This document shows positions 25,480-37,948 of a stretch of DNA of 64,000 nt, in pieces. The notes under the pieces are model-generated. The model searched no databases. It saw only the letters and a list, made by a program, of their open reading frames with translations, and was not told the DNA's origin. Within the stretch, counting starts at the first letter, position 1. The number at the start of each line of letters is the position of its first letter. A program made the translations under genes and the position numbers. Source of the DNA: Cloeon dipterum (lineage: Eukaryota; Arthropoda; Insecta; Ephemeroptera; Baetidae); contig NC_088787.1 in the NCBI RefSeq assembly GCF_949628265.1, forward strand, positions 23,054,501 through 23,118,500. Reading direction: 5' to 3'.

Positions 25480-27959
25480 TCTCCTCTCCTGTTTTTCCTC
25501 CTCACTCTTTACCAATTTAACCCTTTCCAAACAGCAAAGACGACGAGACGCATGCTGCTTGCTGCTATAAAAACTCGCCGCTACATGTTTGCAATACACG
25601 TAATATTATTTTCTGCTCTGGTATTAGAATTGTGAGGGTTTAATGCTGCTTTAATTAAATTTTATTAATTTGTAACTGTTAGTAGTGTGTTCCTTTTTCT
25701 TCTGTAGTAAAATATAATATTTCCAAAAGGTTTTATTAGTGGATAATAAACTCTGTTCAAGCGGTCCGATTCAGCTCATATTTCGGTGTATTGTATGCTT
25801 TTAATCTCCATTTGAAGATGAGATTCACAAAAAGGTTAAAGTTAAATAGAGTGTGACTAAATAATGAAATTCAGAAGAGATATAATTATGTATAGATAAT
25901 TTAATTTCCATGAGCGCGTGATATCTAAACTACAGGGCAGCATAATTATTTAAATAACAAAGTTAAAAGTGAATTCTTTTAATAGGAAAGTTCAACTCAT
26001 CTGCTTGAAATTTTTCATTATATTATCTAACGTCAGCTTAACAGTTCCAATTAATAATTTTTAGCACTTTGAAATTTTTGAAACAATATTAATATAGTAT
26101 TATCCTCTTTTAAATTTGCAGCATAATATATTTCACCATTTACGTTTGAAAGTAAGAACAACTTTATTTCACTGACTCTGTTATAATGATTACCATTTTT
26201 TTAATGTATTTATTTTGACTGCTTCTTTTCTAACGTCTTGTTATTTTCCTATTTCAAGAACGAGGAATCGAATGAAAAGAATTGTCTTTGGTCCATTTTT
26301 TATTGACAGAAATATAGTTATAGCAAAATTAATTACAAATTTATATACATATATATGAGATTTACTAAAATTATTATAGGTCTCACCATCGTCAAGTCTA
26401 TTGAAGGAAAGTTAAAAAGAGATACAGATCATTTAAACTAGAAGTTGAATATTAGGTCCGATAAAAATATAAATCAATATTTGTACAGCTTTGTTCCTTG
26501 AGCAATTCTAGTTTCATGGGTTGACTTTGTTAATTACGTCTAGGATATTTACAAAATAAACTGATCTCGCAGAAAAACATTGAAAAATGAGTATAGAATT
26601 CAATCTCTGTGCCTAGTTAAAAAATACCTTCACAAAAGTCACACACAATTTCATCAACCATAAATACTTGTTTGTGCATTCACATACACAAGGCGCATGC
26701 GTTTGTGGTCGAAGGTAATTTAACTTGGAAGAAGACGGAGGGCTTTAGAGAGCTGATAATTGCCAGTGCGAGCACAACTCCGCGGCCGGCACTACGTACA
26801 CTGACAAGAACACTGGTAAATATTTTCTCGCAAAATATTATTTTGTGACAGAAATATGCTTTTTAAAGTACGAGTACTTCTCAAGCTTCCTAATTAAAAA
26901 AATCAGTCTTTTGAAAATGTTTTCTTGTCATTTTGCATTGAAACTAGGGCAATTTTTTCAGAGATCGAGCCATTTGTTTTATAATTCATATTGAAAAAAA
27001 TAACAATCCATGCGATAGGGTTCCATCGCAGTAAATAAGTATTTTTAAAAATCTACAGCCTTTATATAAAAATTGAATGAAGTATTTTAAAAGAGAAATA
27101 AACTCGATTTGTATGCAACTAAATAACAACATTAATAATTTATGTTCTTTCAGTCTTTTGTCTTGCTTCAAATTTAGACTCTCTAACCTGGAATACCTAA
27201 ATAGCTATTCACACACAGTTCAATGTCCGACGAGTGTTTCTTTGGAAATGATTATTTTCGAACATTTCAAGTAACTATTGATTTTTTTTACTTACGTAAG
27301 AGGAAATAAGTGAGAATGTAAGCTGTTAATCCATTCTAGCTAAATTTTTAATTTAAATATATAGGTGATTTTTTTTAATTTTGAAGTTGTACTAAAATGG
27401 AAGGCTCTATTTTTTCAAATAGAAAAGGGATTGGAGGCCTTCAGTTCTGCATTTCACTTTTAAATTAAGGTTAATTGCAGGGGTTACTTATCAATTACTG
27501 CGTCGCTTGACCTCACAATTGAGATAAAAGTCGCCACAAAGGAAATTGCGTGAGTTTCTGCTGTCGCGGACAGAAATAAAGACATGCTAGTTTTTTCCAA
27601 CCTGTCTTTATAGTTTTTTTACTGGCGAAAACTCAGCCACTTTCTTAGAGCTCATTGAACTGTCCGTGTCAAGGTGTTGAAGCGTGGGATGCAAAATAAA
27701 TGTTAATTTATATGTTTTCTCTGCGCTTCAAGTTCGCGCTGCACAAAAAAGAAAAAATATACTTGGCACATTGCACGCTTTGTTCTGCAACGCGCTGTTA
27801 ATATTAATTCACATTTTCCGCTCCATTCACCTGACAAGGTCCTTGACTATTTTCTTACTATGCACGCCTTGCAATTGTTTTAATAAAATAAATCTTTCAA
27901 TTCATTTCGCTTCTACCACGCTAATTAAAGCTATTTATCCTCTCTGCTTGAAGCAGAAA
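25480..27959. other. Intergenic region between Kdm2 and Orai
   Basis: About 2.5 kb, strongly AT-rich in the middle (25620-26640). The two genes are divergent, so it should contain both promoters. No further gene or repeat is recognisable. The part just before 27960 is probably the Orai 5' UTR. Confidence 0.5.
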
Positions 27960-30149
27960 ATGAGCCAGGACGAGTTGATGGCGCACCAGCAGAGCATGGG
28001 CCAGCTGAGTCAGGCTTCGTCCGCGCCCGCGGCGCGACGCCCGCTCTCGCTGCACATCGCATCTAACCCCGGCTCGCCGCGCCTCAACCCCAGCAACAAA
28101 TTCAACTCGCTTCGCAAAGCGGCCCTGGTGCTGCGGGCGACCCAGTCGACGGCGTCGCTGCAGTCGCCGATGCAGTGGCCGGCGCCGTCCAGGTCGCAAT
28201 CGGCGTTGGCGCTACAGCCGCCAACACAGATGCCAACAGGCCCTTGTTGCTGCTGCGGCCACCATGACTCCGGTGCCCCTCAGTACCACAGGAGCCCTGT
28301 AAGCAGAAAAAAACACGTGGTTCTTGTTTAAAAATATCTACCAAAAATATTTTATTCAGGTTGTCAACATTACTTTTAAAAATGTTTGCAGCAAATTTAA
28401 AGGAAAACGCTATAAGCTGATATCTAAACCATGGTTTTGATCTCAAAAAGTAATAGTACAAATAATTTTGGGATTTAGGAATATGTTTATATCTTTTGGG
28501 AAATTTCAAAATAATTTATGAGAATCGGCGGGTTAATCTAGTAAAATTCTCTACAGAAAATAGAGGCTAAATTCTTGGGTCAAAGGTTGGTTTTTTGTGT
28601 ATTTGTTATTTGTATAAGGAATTCAACACTAAAATAACAAGAATTGCTTTGATTCCACTTGCACATTTTTTTGTAATATATTGGCAGAATTCAGGATATT
28701 ATCGTTATGAGAAATAAAGATTATATTCATTATTAGTGGTTATTGCGAGGAAGTAATAAAAGATCTGCATTTTTAATTAGAGCTTCACATCAGCCGGGGA
28801 AGACCCTGAGAAGCAATCGAACGCAGACGGCACTCTCACGCCAACTGGATTGTCATGGAGGCGACTACATGTGAGCAGAGCCAAATTGAAGGCTACCGCC
28901 ACTACATCTGAACTTCTTTCTGGTTTTGCAATGGTAAAATGTATTATAGCTCGATCTCGCAAAAGAATAACAGTCTAAGGCCGTTCGTAAATTGTGAAGC
29001 GCAGGAATTGAGCAAATTTTTTACAAGCACGAAAAACATACACAAGAACTTTATTATCAGAAGCACTGGCTTATTTTGTTGTCACCAGCACTTGAAGTTA
29101 AACATAAGTTATGTGTGTTTCTTTTCATCCTTACGCAAATAATGCGCGATAAGCTAGCTATTGCGTGTGTGCATAGTGCAGGACTATTACGCACAACTAA
29201 GTCGAAAAACTCATAGTTTGAAAGTAAAACTAACTAACTCCCATTGATTTTATTGTATATGAAAATTAATTGAATATTATTCAAGAGGCGTGCGTGTGTA
29301 AGTCGAATATTAACACGCGTTAGTTAATATAACCTGTTATTAAATAAAATTTTTTTACATTCATTTCTCTTCTTGATGAACTCTTAGAAAAAATTAAAAT
29401 ATATTTTTTTTTCATCAATGACCTCTAAATATAACTTTTGGAGACATTATAAATATCACTGTGGAGCAAAGCATCATAGAAATGAAGACAAAAATTTGTC
29501 TTTGCATTTTTATCCCAACAAAAATATTCTTTTTTGCCCCGCCTGACAGGTATAATATAATTTCCAATTTAAGTTGACAATTACACACGCTTTAATTGAA
29601 CAGGTGGCGATGGTTGAGCTGCAAATCAACACACCGACCAACGTTCCAGAATGGATGTTCATCCTATTCTCCGTATGCACGACTGTGCTGGTTGCGGTAC
29701 ACATCTTCGCGCTCATGATTTCTACCTACATCTTGCCCAACATCGACGCAGTCACCAGGCTGCACGCGACGGAGTTGGTGTCCGAGAGTCCACACGAACG
29801 GATGCGTTTTTTCATTGAGCTGGCCTGGGGCTTGTCCACCGTGCTCGGCCTCTTCCTCTTCCTGGTCGAGGTGGCCATCCTCTGCTGGGTCAAGTTCTGG
29901 GACTACTCCTTCGCGTCCGCTATTGCTTCAACGGCGATCGCGGTCCCCTCCCTGCTCATCTTCATTGGCTTCGCCGTCCACTTTTATCATACCCTCGTGG
30001 TGCACAAGTGTAAAGCCTCGGACCTGGATCTGCAGGCGCTAGAAAAGATGAAGTCCGACCTGGAAAACCAGCTGGGCGAGGGCATGGCTGCTCAGAACAA
30101 AAAAGACGAGTCTAAGTTTACGTATCCACCTGGTTACAATAATGTCTGA
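27960..30149 (+). CDS. Orai: Orai, CRAC calcium-channel pore subunit
   Basis: Three coding exons, 27960-28298, 28781-28933 and 29604-30149; 345 residues. The N-terminal ~113 residues are low-complexity (Ser/Pro/Gln, a CCCC run), as in other Orai N termini. The conserved pre-TM1 and TM1 region follows ([14 protein letters not shown], then SGFAMVAMVE), with the selectivity-filter Glu equivalent to human E106 and the Val equivalent to V102. TM2 keeps the His of human H134, and SPHERM sits in the loop. TM3 keeps Glu ([10 protein letters not shown]), TM4 has the hinge Pro, and the C terminus is a coiled coil of the STIM-binding type. It sits in the plasma membrane and carries store-operated calcium entry opened by STIM. 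The position of human R91 is Thr here, and the acidic outer vestibule after E106 is absent. A poly(A) signal lies at 30182. Confidence 0.95.
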
Positions 30150-30181
30150 CTCATCCTAATATATTTTGTATTTAATAATCT

Positions 30182-30187
30182 AATAAA
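30182..30187 (+). terminator. Poly(A) signal of Orai
   Basis: AATAAA 33 nt after the stop codon. It gives Orai its own 3' end before the second Orai gene begins at 30361. Confidence 0.65.
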
Positions 30188-30313
30188 CCATTTAATTTAT
30201 GCACAATAATTTTGCTCCACATGAGTTTTTTTTGAGTTGTCTGACAGGATCGAAAAATGCGTCTCAAAGTCACGAGGTATAATTCGTGCTAAAAGTGACA
30301 CGGTCATACTAAC

Positions 30314-30345
30314 TATATAGAGGAGCAGAGTTTTCACTATACTGT
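30314..30345 (+). promoter_or_regulatory. Possible core promoter of the second Orai gene
   Basis: TATATAG at 30314-30320 is followed at about 30334 by TTTTCACTAT, an initiator-like sequence, some 40 nt before the first ATG at 30361. Spacing is slightly short for a textbook TATA/Inr pair. If used, it would give the paralogue an independent transcript. Confidence 0.3.
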
Positions 30346-30360
30346 TTTTAACCAGTCGTC

Positions 30361-31586
30361 ATGCAAGTGTCCGATAAGGTACCGGGCAAGGAAACCACTA
30401 ATCCTTTCGTCTGGTAAGGACCTCTGTGATACGAACTAAAAATTATCAGCTGTAGACTTGGGAAATGTTGTCAAACAACTTTTTCTAAATGTGTTGACAG
30501 CATTGAAGCGTTTCTTTTATTAGTCACTGATTCAGAGTGACGGTATATTATTAATGCAAGCAGATAATCTTGATAAGGATTTAATGCTGGATTAATTTTT
30601 TTCTCTTCAAGTTTATCGATTGTATCCAACAAAAATCAATTTTTTACTTCTTAAATAGTCTCACTAGAAATGTCGAGTTTTAGCAAAAACAATCGAATTG
30701 CTTAAGCTTATTGTATTATTTTTCAAAGTGCTTAGTTTTGCTATTTGTCAACTGACCATGGGTTTGTGCAATTCAGCATACGGAAAGCATGCACGTGTGC
30801 TATTACTTAATGAAAAGCAAGAGCAACGGGTAAAAAAGGCGGGTAGATTGCCAATCACCAGTTAAATTAATTGACCTGAATACAGGCCCGTGGAGTTGGG
30901 TCAGGTGGAAGCAGGTCTGGTGCCGATTGCAGCAAGCAAATCAGCTGGGGGGAAACTGCACAACACACCTCTGGGGCTGGCGTGGAGGCAACTGCACTAC
31001 CGCACAGCCAAACTGAAAGGGGTGCACCGCTCTGCGCATCTGATCGCCTTCTTTGCTATGGTACGAGCTCCGTAAATTCGTGACTTTTTTCTCAATGTGA
31101 TTCCGTCCTTAGGAAGCAATGGCCGAGCTGCAAGTAAACGTTCCGTCCACCGCGCCGGGCTGGCTGTTTTCCCTTTACGCGGCCAACACTGTCCTGCTGA
31201 TCACGTCCAACTTTTTCGCCCTGATGGTCAGCACGTGCCTGCTGCCTCGGATGAGCGCCATCTCCGAAGAGTACGACGTCGACCATCTGCGCGCGGTGCC
31301 GTCCTTTTCCATGCACGACCGGCTGCACGGTTTGGTCTCACTGAGCGCCGGCCTGGCCCACGTGCTTGGCCTCTTTCTCTTCCTGGTCGAGATAATCCTG
31401 CTCAACTGGGTTAAATTCTGGGACTTCTCAGAGCCGGCAGCGCTGGCCGGCTCCTTGACCATGGTCCCTTTTCTCCTCCTGTTTGTAGTGACGTTTTTCC
31501 ACTTTCGCAAAACCTTGGCCGAACACGCCTGCAGCACACGCATGTCCAGGATCGAGGTGCGGATCGAGTTGAAGAATGTCGCGTGA
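30361..31586 (+). CDS. Divergent tandem Orai paralogue
   Basis: Three coding exons, 30361-30413, 30886-31060 and 31113-31586; 233 residues. The TM1 intron has the same position and phase as in the neighbouring Orai, so this is a tandem gene duplicate. The four-TM fold is clear: LAWRQLHYRTAKLKG then TM1, FALMVSTCLLP in TM2, [20 protein letters not shown] in TM3, VPFLLLFVV in TM4. The E106-equivalent Glu is kept. V102-equivalent is Glu, G98-equivalent Phe, H134-equivalent Asn and R83-equivalent Thr, while R91- and K87-equivalents are kept. The C terminus after TM4 is only about 20 residues, and the hinge and coiled coil for STIM are altered. The open frame and intact splice sites argue against a pseudogene. 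It may be a leaky or STIM-independent channel, or a modulatory subunit; that is inference. Confidence 0.85.
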
Positions 31587-32230
31587 CCGAACGCAGAGAG
31601 AAAAACTATAGCTCCACCGTCAAAGTTGGATCCATTTTGCGAAAATAATATATCCTCTGTCACTGTGATGAAGGCTTTTATTGTTAAAAGTGGAACAGGT
31701 CAAGGTGGTCAAACAAATTAAGTTTTAGTAGGGGAAGGGTGTTTGAAAATTGTTGAATGAAAATCTCATGCTCTCGTGAGGGCAGATCTCAAAATCCCAC
31801 ACCCCTTACGATCTGCCCCTGCAAAGGCATTTACCTAATAAGGGGTCCTCCTGTCCTTGGGGCGTCCTGTTTGTCCTCCCTCCATTATCCTATCCGTGTC
31901 CTTACAGGAGCATAAAATAAAAACAAACAAAAGGTTCAAATTAGTCCCCCTGGAGATAAAGAGTTTTGGAATAGTCCCTAATTGCTTTGGCCGAAAGTAA
32001 TTACCATCAGATCCTGAAATCCTCTTGTCTCAAAAAAATTAACCGAAACTGTTTACACTCCAAAATTCACCTCAATTTAATTGACATAAAAAAACTCAGT
32101 GTGTTTGCTTCGCGTACAGATTGAAAATAGTGTTAAAGTAATTTACAGCTTGTGTGCGATTTGAAAACAACACACTGGGGGTGAATTCCGGAGTAGGAAT
32201 GTCAATTTGGCGTTAGCCATCGACAGCTCT
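31587..32230. other. Overlapping 3' UTR region of Orai paralogue and SF2
   Basis: The two genes converge here. A minus-strand AATAAA at 31677-31682 suits SF2, giving a ~550 nt 3' UTR. A plus-strand AATAAA lies near 31914-31919. No coding sequence is seen. Confidence 0.5.
31677..31682 (-). terminator. Possible poly(A) signal of SF2
   Basis: AATAAA on the minus strand, about 550 nt past the SF2 stop codon. It lies only ~90 nt past the stop of the convergent Orai paralogue, so the transcripts would overlap. Confidence 0.4.
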
Positions 32231-33259
32231 TCAGTGATAGGAGCGGGAGCGTGATCTTGATCTGGAATAGCTAGCCCGTCTGTGCACAGGCGAGTAGGTA
32301 GGAGAGCCTCTTCGGCGTGGGGAGTAACTGCGGGAGCGGTTTCGGCTTGAACGGTCTCCACCGCCTCCGCTGCTACCACCACCTCCACCACCACCATAAT
32401 CCTCTTTCACTCTTATGTATGATACTTCTCCCTGAAATCGAGACAAAGGGTTATAACTGGTACAAAGTTAAATCTTAAATTCAGAACACACCTCATGGGA
32501 TCTAAATCTGGAATCGTCCAATTTTTTGACAGCATATTTCATGTCCTCATAACGCAAATATTCAACAACTCCAGAATTATCCTTAAATACATCAGCAAAG
32601 CACACATCGCCTGCTTCTCTCATGTGGTCTTTCAAGTCCTGCCAACTGCCAGACGGTGGAAGTCCTGCAAAGAGTTGGTGGTGAAAACTGTACGCCACGT
32701 CTCACAGGAAATGGATAGCGATAGTCTTATCAATCCAAAGTTTTTCGTTCAATGGGAGTGTGAGCTAACCTGTTACAAGGACTCTGTATTGTGATCTTCT
32801 AGCTGGAGGACCGCGACCCCTTCCGTCTCGGCCGCCGCCGCTACCACCGCCGCCACCACCACCACCCCCTCGTCCTCTAAAACTTCCTGGACCGCCTCCT
32901 CGCGGAAACTCGACCCTGAGACGGTACCCGTCATAATCATAGCCGTCCCGAGCGTGAACTGCGTCTTCTGCATCTCTAGAAAAACAAAACAAAACGACAA
33001 TACATATCAAATACTTTTCTTTTGGCAAAGCAGGTCGATCTTTATACCTGGGGTCGTCGAATTCCACAAAAGCAAAGGGCGGGCCACGTCGATTTTTCAG
33101 ATCAACAAATGTGACCTTGCCGAATTTGTAGAACAAGTCTTGGATGTCTTTGGTTCTTATGTCCGGCGGCAAATTGCCAACGTAAATTCTGCACTCATTG
33201 CGGCTTCCTCCACCGCCTCCGCCGTGCGATCCATCAGAGTGGTTTGACCTGCGATCCAT
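32231..33259 (-). CDS. SF2: SR splicing factor of the SRSF1/SF2 type
   Basis: Four coding exons, right to left: 33259-33048, 32975-32770, 32664-32492, 32431-32231; 263 residues. RRM1 (about 19-95) carries RNP2 IYVGNLPP and RNP1 PPFAFVEF. A Gly-rich linker (about 98-125) leads to the pseudo-RRM with the family signature SWQDLKDH (about 145). The RS tail (about 225-263) has several RS dipeptides and SPRRRGSP, shorter than in human SRSF1, and a second Gly-rich stretch separates it from the pseudo-RRM. Known role: a nuclear and shuttling factor that binds exonic enhancers through both RRMs and recruits U1/U2AF by its phosphorylated RS domain. The start has a G-rich N terminus right before CRIYVGNL. 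The ~550 bp upstream are shared with the divergent LC8 gene. Confidence 0.95.
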
Positions 33260-33780
33260 ATCTCTATGCTGTATAATCTAATTAAAGCCGCGCGAGTCGG
33301 CACCAGTTTTCAATGTAAGCGTACTCCAAAAGCCGGGTGCAAACAAAAATGGCGCAGCGACCTTCGTGTGTTGATTACACGAATGTTTCCATATAGCGCC
33401 GCTCACTGTCAATGGCGCGGAGCCGCGGAGGCGTAAGCACTTTGATTCATTCCCAAAAATGGTAGTTTATAGTTTTCGTGTTAAATTGATATTTAAATAT
33501 CTCACGAATAGACAAGTGGATTGATATTTTGCCTTATTTTCCTTAGATGCTTAAACAGTCAAATTTTTCTTCTGAAGTTAGTTTTGATTCGAAATAATCA
33601 TAACAGATTCATCGCTCCTACCCTTTCCCGCCAAATCAAGGAGGGGTCGTCAGTCGTCGCAAGGCATTGTAGGTAGTTGTTATATTCCTTGAAATAAGTC
33701 TCTAGCGGAGGGCCAATCAGCTTGCCGTAAAGCAGTGTGACATTATTGGAAGTTGGAAGCCCTTACTGACAGAAAAAGGC
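33260..33780. promoter_or_regulatory. Shared upstream region of SF2 and LC8
   Basis: Head-to-head spacer. It contains AAAATGGCG (33346-33354, YY1-like) and a CCAAT box (33713-33717 in GGCCAATCAG) about 70-100 nt before the likely LC8 transcription start. The arrangement suggests a bidirectional promoter. Confidence 0.4.
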
Positions 33781-33925
33781 CGATTCTTCGTTTCACGCCG
33801 CTGTCTCCGACGATCGCAAAGCTTCTCCAGCAGGATCTCTTCCGAATTCTTGATTTCTTAGCCAGTCGAGTCCGCAGGCCGATTTTGGGTCACCGTTAGT
33901 CAGCTTTTAGGTCCAGTTCGAACCG
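33780..33925 (+). other. Probable 5' UTR exon of LC8
   Basis: A GC-rich, stop-containing segment ends at a strong donor (CCG then GTAAGT at 33926). The first LC8 coding exon is preceded by an acceptor (TTACAG at 36197-36202), so an intron of ~2.3 kb inside the 5' UTR is likely. The left end is a guess based on the CCAAT box. A second candidate 5' exon, rich in CA and CT repeats, could end at 35981 (CCAG then GTACTA). Confidence 0.4.
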
Positions 33926-36202
33926 GTAAGTTGGAAAATTCGGAATCAAAACCTACGGCTGCCGAGGGTGTTAAAGCGCGTGTGGGTGTTCGCACACACA
34001 TTTGCTTGCGTCCCGATTGGCGCCCATTCGCAGACTGCAGCGTCCTTTCGAGCCTTACGTCCGAGCTGTCCATCTCGAAACGGCCGTGTGCTTCCATCGA
34101 CCGCGTTAATTCAGGTCGCGAGCAAAAACCGTGCCCAAACAAGCGACCCGGGTTCGTGGGCGACCTTGAGTGTCTGCAGACCACTGCAGTAGCGATGAGG
34201 ATGATTTCACTTGAAGCTGAAACTTTCTTTTTCCACGCACCGTGGTCAAATATGCATTACCATCAGTTTAGAAATATTATCTGGGACTGAAACTTATATA
34301 AGTGGATGATTTTTTTTGATTTTTTTATCATTTTCGTAACGTTGGGTTTCGAATTTGTCACAACTATGAGTTGAAAACCACCCTCAGGGCAATCACACAC
34401 CGACTGATTTTCATCCAGATAATATTCATGCTGATAAATTGATAAACAATAATTATTACAAGACTACATTTAAATTAAATATGATATAAAATATCTGTCG
34501 TGATTAGAAAGCCTTCCCGAAATGAAAAGCAAATTTTCCTTTCCCTTTTTATTGCGTTGGGCTTCGTTAACTGAACAGCGCAAAAAATGGAGCAATACAC
34601 AATTTTTGCTCAATGCTCAATTTTCCAACGTCAAGGGTGAACGGCAGCGCAGTCGATTTTTCGCGTGCCAAAGTCACGAGAGTGCCTGCAGCAATTTATT
34701 AGTCAAGGCGGTGTAGCGAACATTGTTCAACATTTTCTTTCTAACCTACATTTTAGGCTGAAAACGTATTAAGGCTTCTTTTTCACACCACGGCGCAGGG
34801 GATAAACAAATGCACTACTTGTGTAGCAGGATTAGCGTTGCTCGGCATTTTCACGCATCTTGGGCACACAAATGCAAATTCTCACCGTTGCCTAAATTAT
34901 TGATATTTCAAATTGATGCAACAAGCTTTACTAGTTTCTCTGCACTTTATCTTGTCTGCGCTTCTATTGATTTAATCGTGAATTATTCACACATTTTCCT
35001 ACTTTGCATTGTAAAATAACCCTATCAAATATGAATAATATTACGAAGACGATTAAGTCAACAAAGAATGATCGTTCAATATAGAATTAACATAAGTTGA
35101 TATGTATAATAATTTTTTTGAGTTATTTGTTATAGCCTAATCTTTCAGTGTTGTCAACGACATTTTCCACTATGAACACATTTTTTAAACAAACCTTTCC
35201 ACCATGAGCAGAACACTCTTGATGTATCATAAGTTTTCACTTAGAATAACATCTATATTATTGATAGCATTAATAATGTTCTCCTGCTGATTTATTATAA
35301 GGGTTAGCAGAATCGGTAAAAAATAATAATTAAATATCACGCAACTCAGTTTGTTCTACCAAATTTGCCAAAATTAAGAGCCTCTCAAAATTGGGATCGT
35401 TTGATTTCTTAAAATGGTGCTCTTTATTTGATTGGAGCTAGAAAATCGTCTGCTAAGGAAAGGAGAGGTAGTATGCTCACTGCCAACAATATAATAATCA
35501 TCAACAATCTTGAAGCAATTATAGGCATAAACGCCATTTTAAAGTGAGTTATTGATCACACAGAAAGATCAGAGGTAAAACATTACCTTGGTTTCTTTTC
35601 AAAATCAAATCAGATATCCCCGAGAAAATCATTTACTATTTTGTAGAAATCTGTAATTAATTGCAGAAAGGATACACTTCGTGTTTTTGCAAATACATCA
35701 GTAATTATTCAACTTGGGGTCAGGGAGATTCGCTGTAAGAAAAGCTAAGGCAAGTTCTCAAATTACCGTTCGAAAAATCGATCCAGCCGCCAAAAATACT
35801 CATCCAAAAGCACACGTAGAGAGAGAGTGTGTGTACATAAGCAGCGAAACCCGCTCTCTTTCTCTCTCTCGGCCGAGACAAAGGAACACGAACGCGCGTG
35901 GCGACGGAGGGTGCAAAGTACATCACGCACCGCCGTGCCTGCATCGCATGCAAATCTCTGCGCCGGGCGTCGAGACGGCCAGGTACTACTGTATCTAAAA
36001 GTGTAGGCTTGAAGGGCGCGTGGGAGGGTGCGCCGCCGCACCACACACCCTCTCGCGACCGGCGAAGGGTGCGTCGGGCCGCACACACACACACTCGAAC
36101 ACACATGCATGCACGCACCCCGTCCATGGCGGCTCGGGAGGGCACCACGGCTGAGAAAAGTATTCGCTGGCTGAACCAACCCTGCGTGATTACGTGTTAC
36201 AG
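33926..36202 (+). other. Probable 5' UTR intron of LC8, non-coding
   Basis: AT-rich in the middle (34280-35700). The right end is GC-rich with short GA and CA repeats (35818-35875, 36083-36105). No other gene is seen. The frame running into LC8 from 35898 is interrupted by the acceptor at 36202 and I do not take it as a longer N terminus. Confidence 0.45.
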
Positions 36203-36215
36203 AGCCAACGCCAGA

Positions 36216-37543
<1,328 letters not shown>

Positions 37544-37893
37544 TTCCAACAACTCGGTGTTAAGCTACTTCACAAATAAATGTTAAGATAAGAGTTTAAA
37601 TTAAATCGAAAAAAAGCAAAAAACGAGAAGTCCACCCTCACACGACGGCTTTGTGTTTTCTTGGCCAGGGGCCGCGCGAAAGAGCCGCTGGTAGTCAGTG
37701 TACAGTGGTTGAATGTGATAATTTTGCATACTTGATTGATTGATTGGTAGCATTTACCAAGCAGCCCCCTGACAACTTGTCACTCTCTGTGTCTCTTTCC
37801 TCTCGTTTTGAAAATCTCACTACTTATTATTTACTTTTTTATGTCCATTTAACGTTATGTTTGGCTTGAGTAACTGCGACATGAATAAGTTTA

Positions 37894-37899
37894 AATAAA
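37894..37899 (+). terminator. Distal poly(A) signal of LC8
   Basis: AATAAA 350 nt after the LC8 stop and only 34 nt before the opposing Coq5 signal. A proximal AATAAA lies near 37576. Confidence 0.6.
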
Positions 37900-37927
37900 A
37901 CCCCAACTGCTTCCCTAGCGCAAGTCT

Positions 37928-37933
37928 TTTATT
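37928..37933 (-). terminator. Poly(A) signal of Coq5
   Basis: AATAAA on the minus strand begins 15 nt after the Coq5 stop codon, so the 3' UTR would be only some 30-45 nt. Confidence 0.6.
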
Positions 37934-37948
37934 CGTTTTGTATGCCTG

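Noticed and set aside
33908-33930. GTTCGAACC resembling a tRNA B box
   Set aside because: No matching A box or cloverleaf around it on either strand; it lies in the probable LC8 5' UTR exon.
35898-36215. N-terminal extension of LC8 by about 106 residues in the same frame
   Set aside because: A good splice acceptor ends at 36202, LC8 is 89 residues across animals, and the upstream frame is CA-repeat-derived low complexity.
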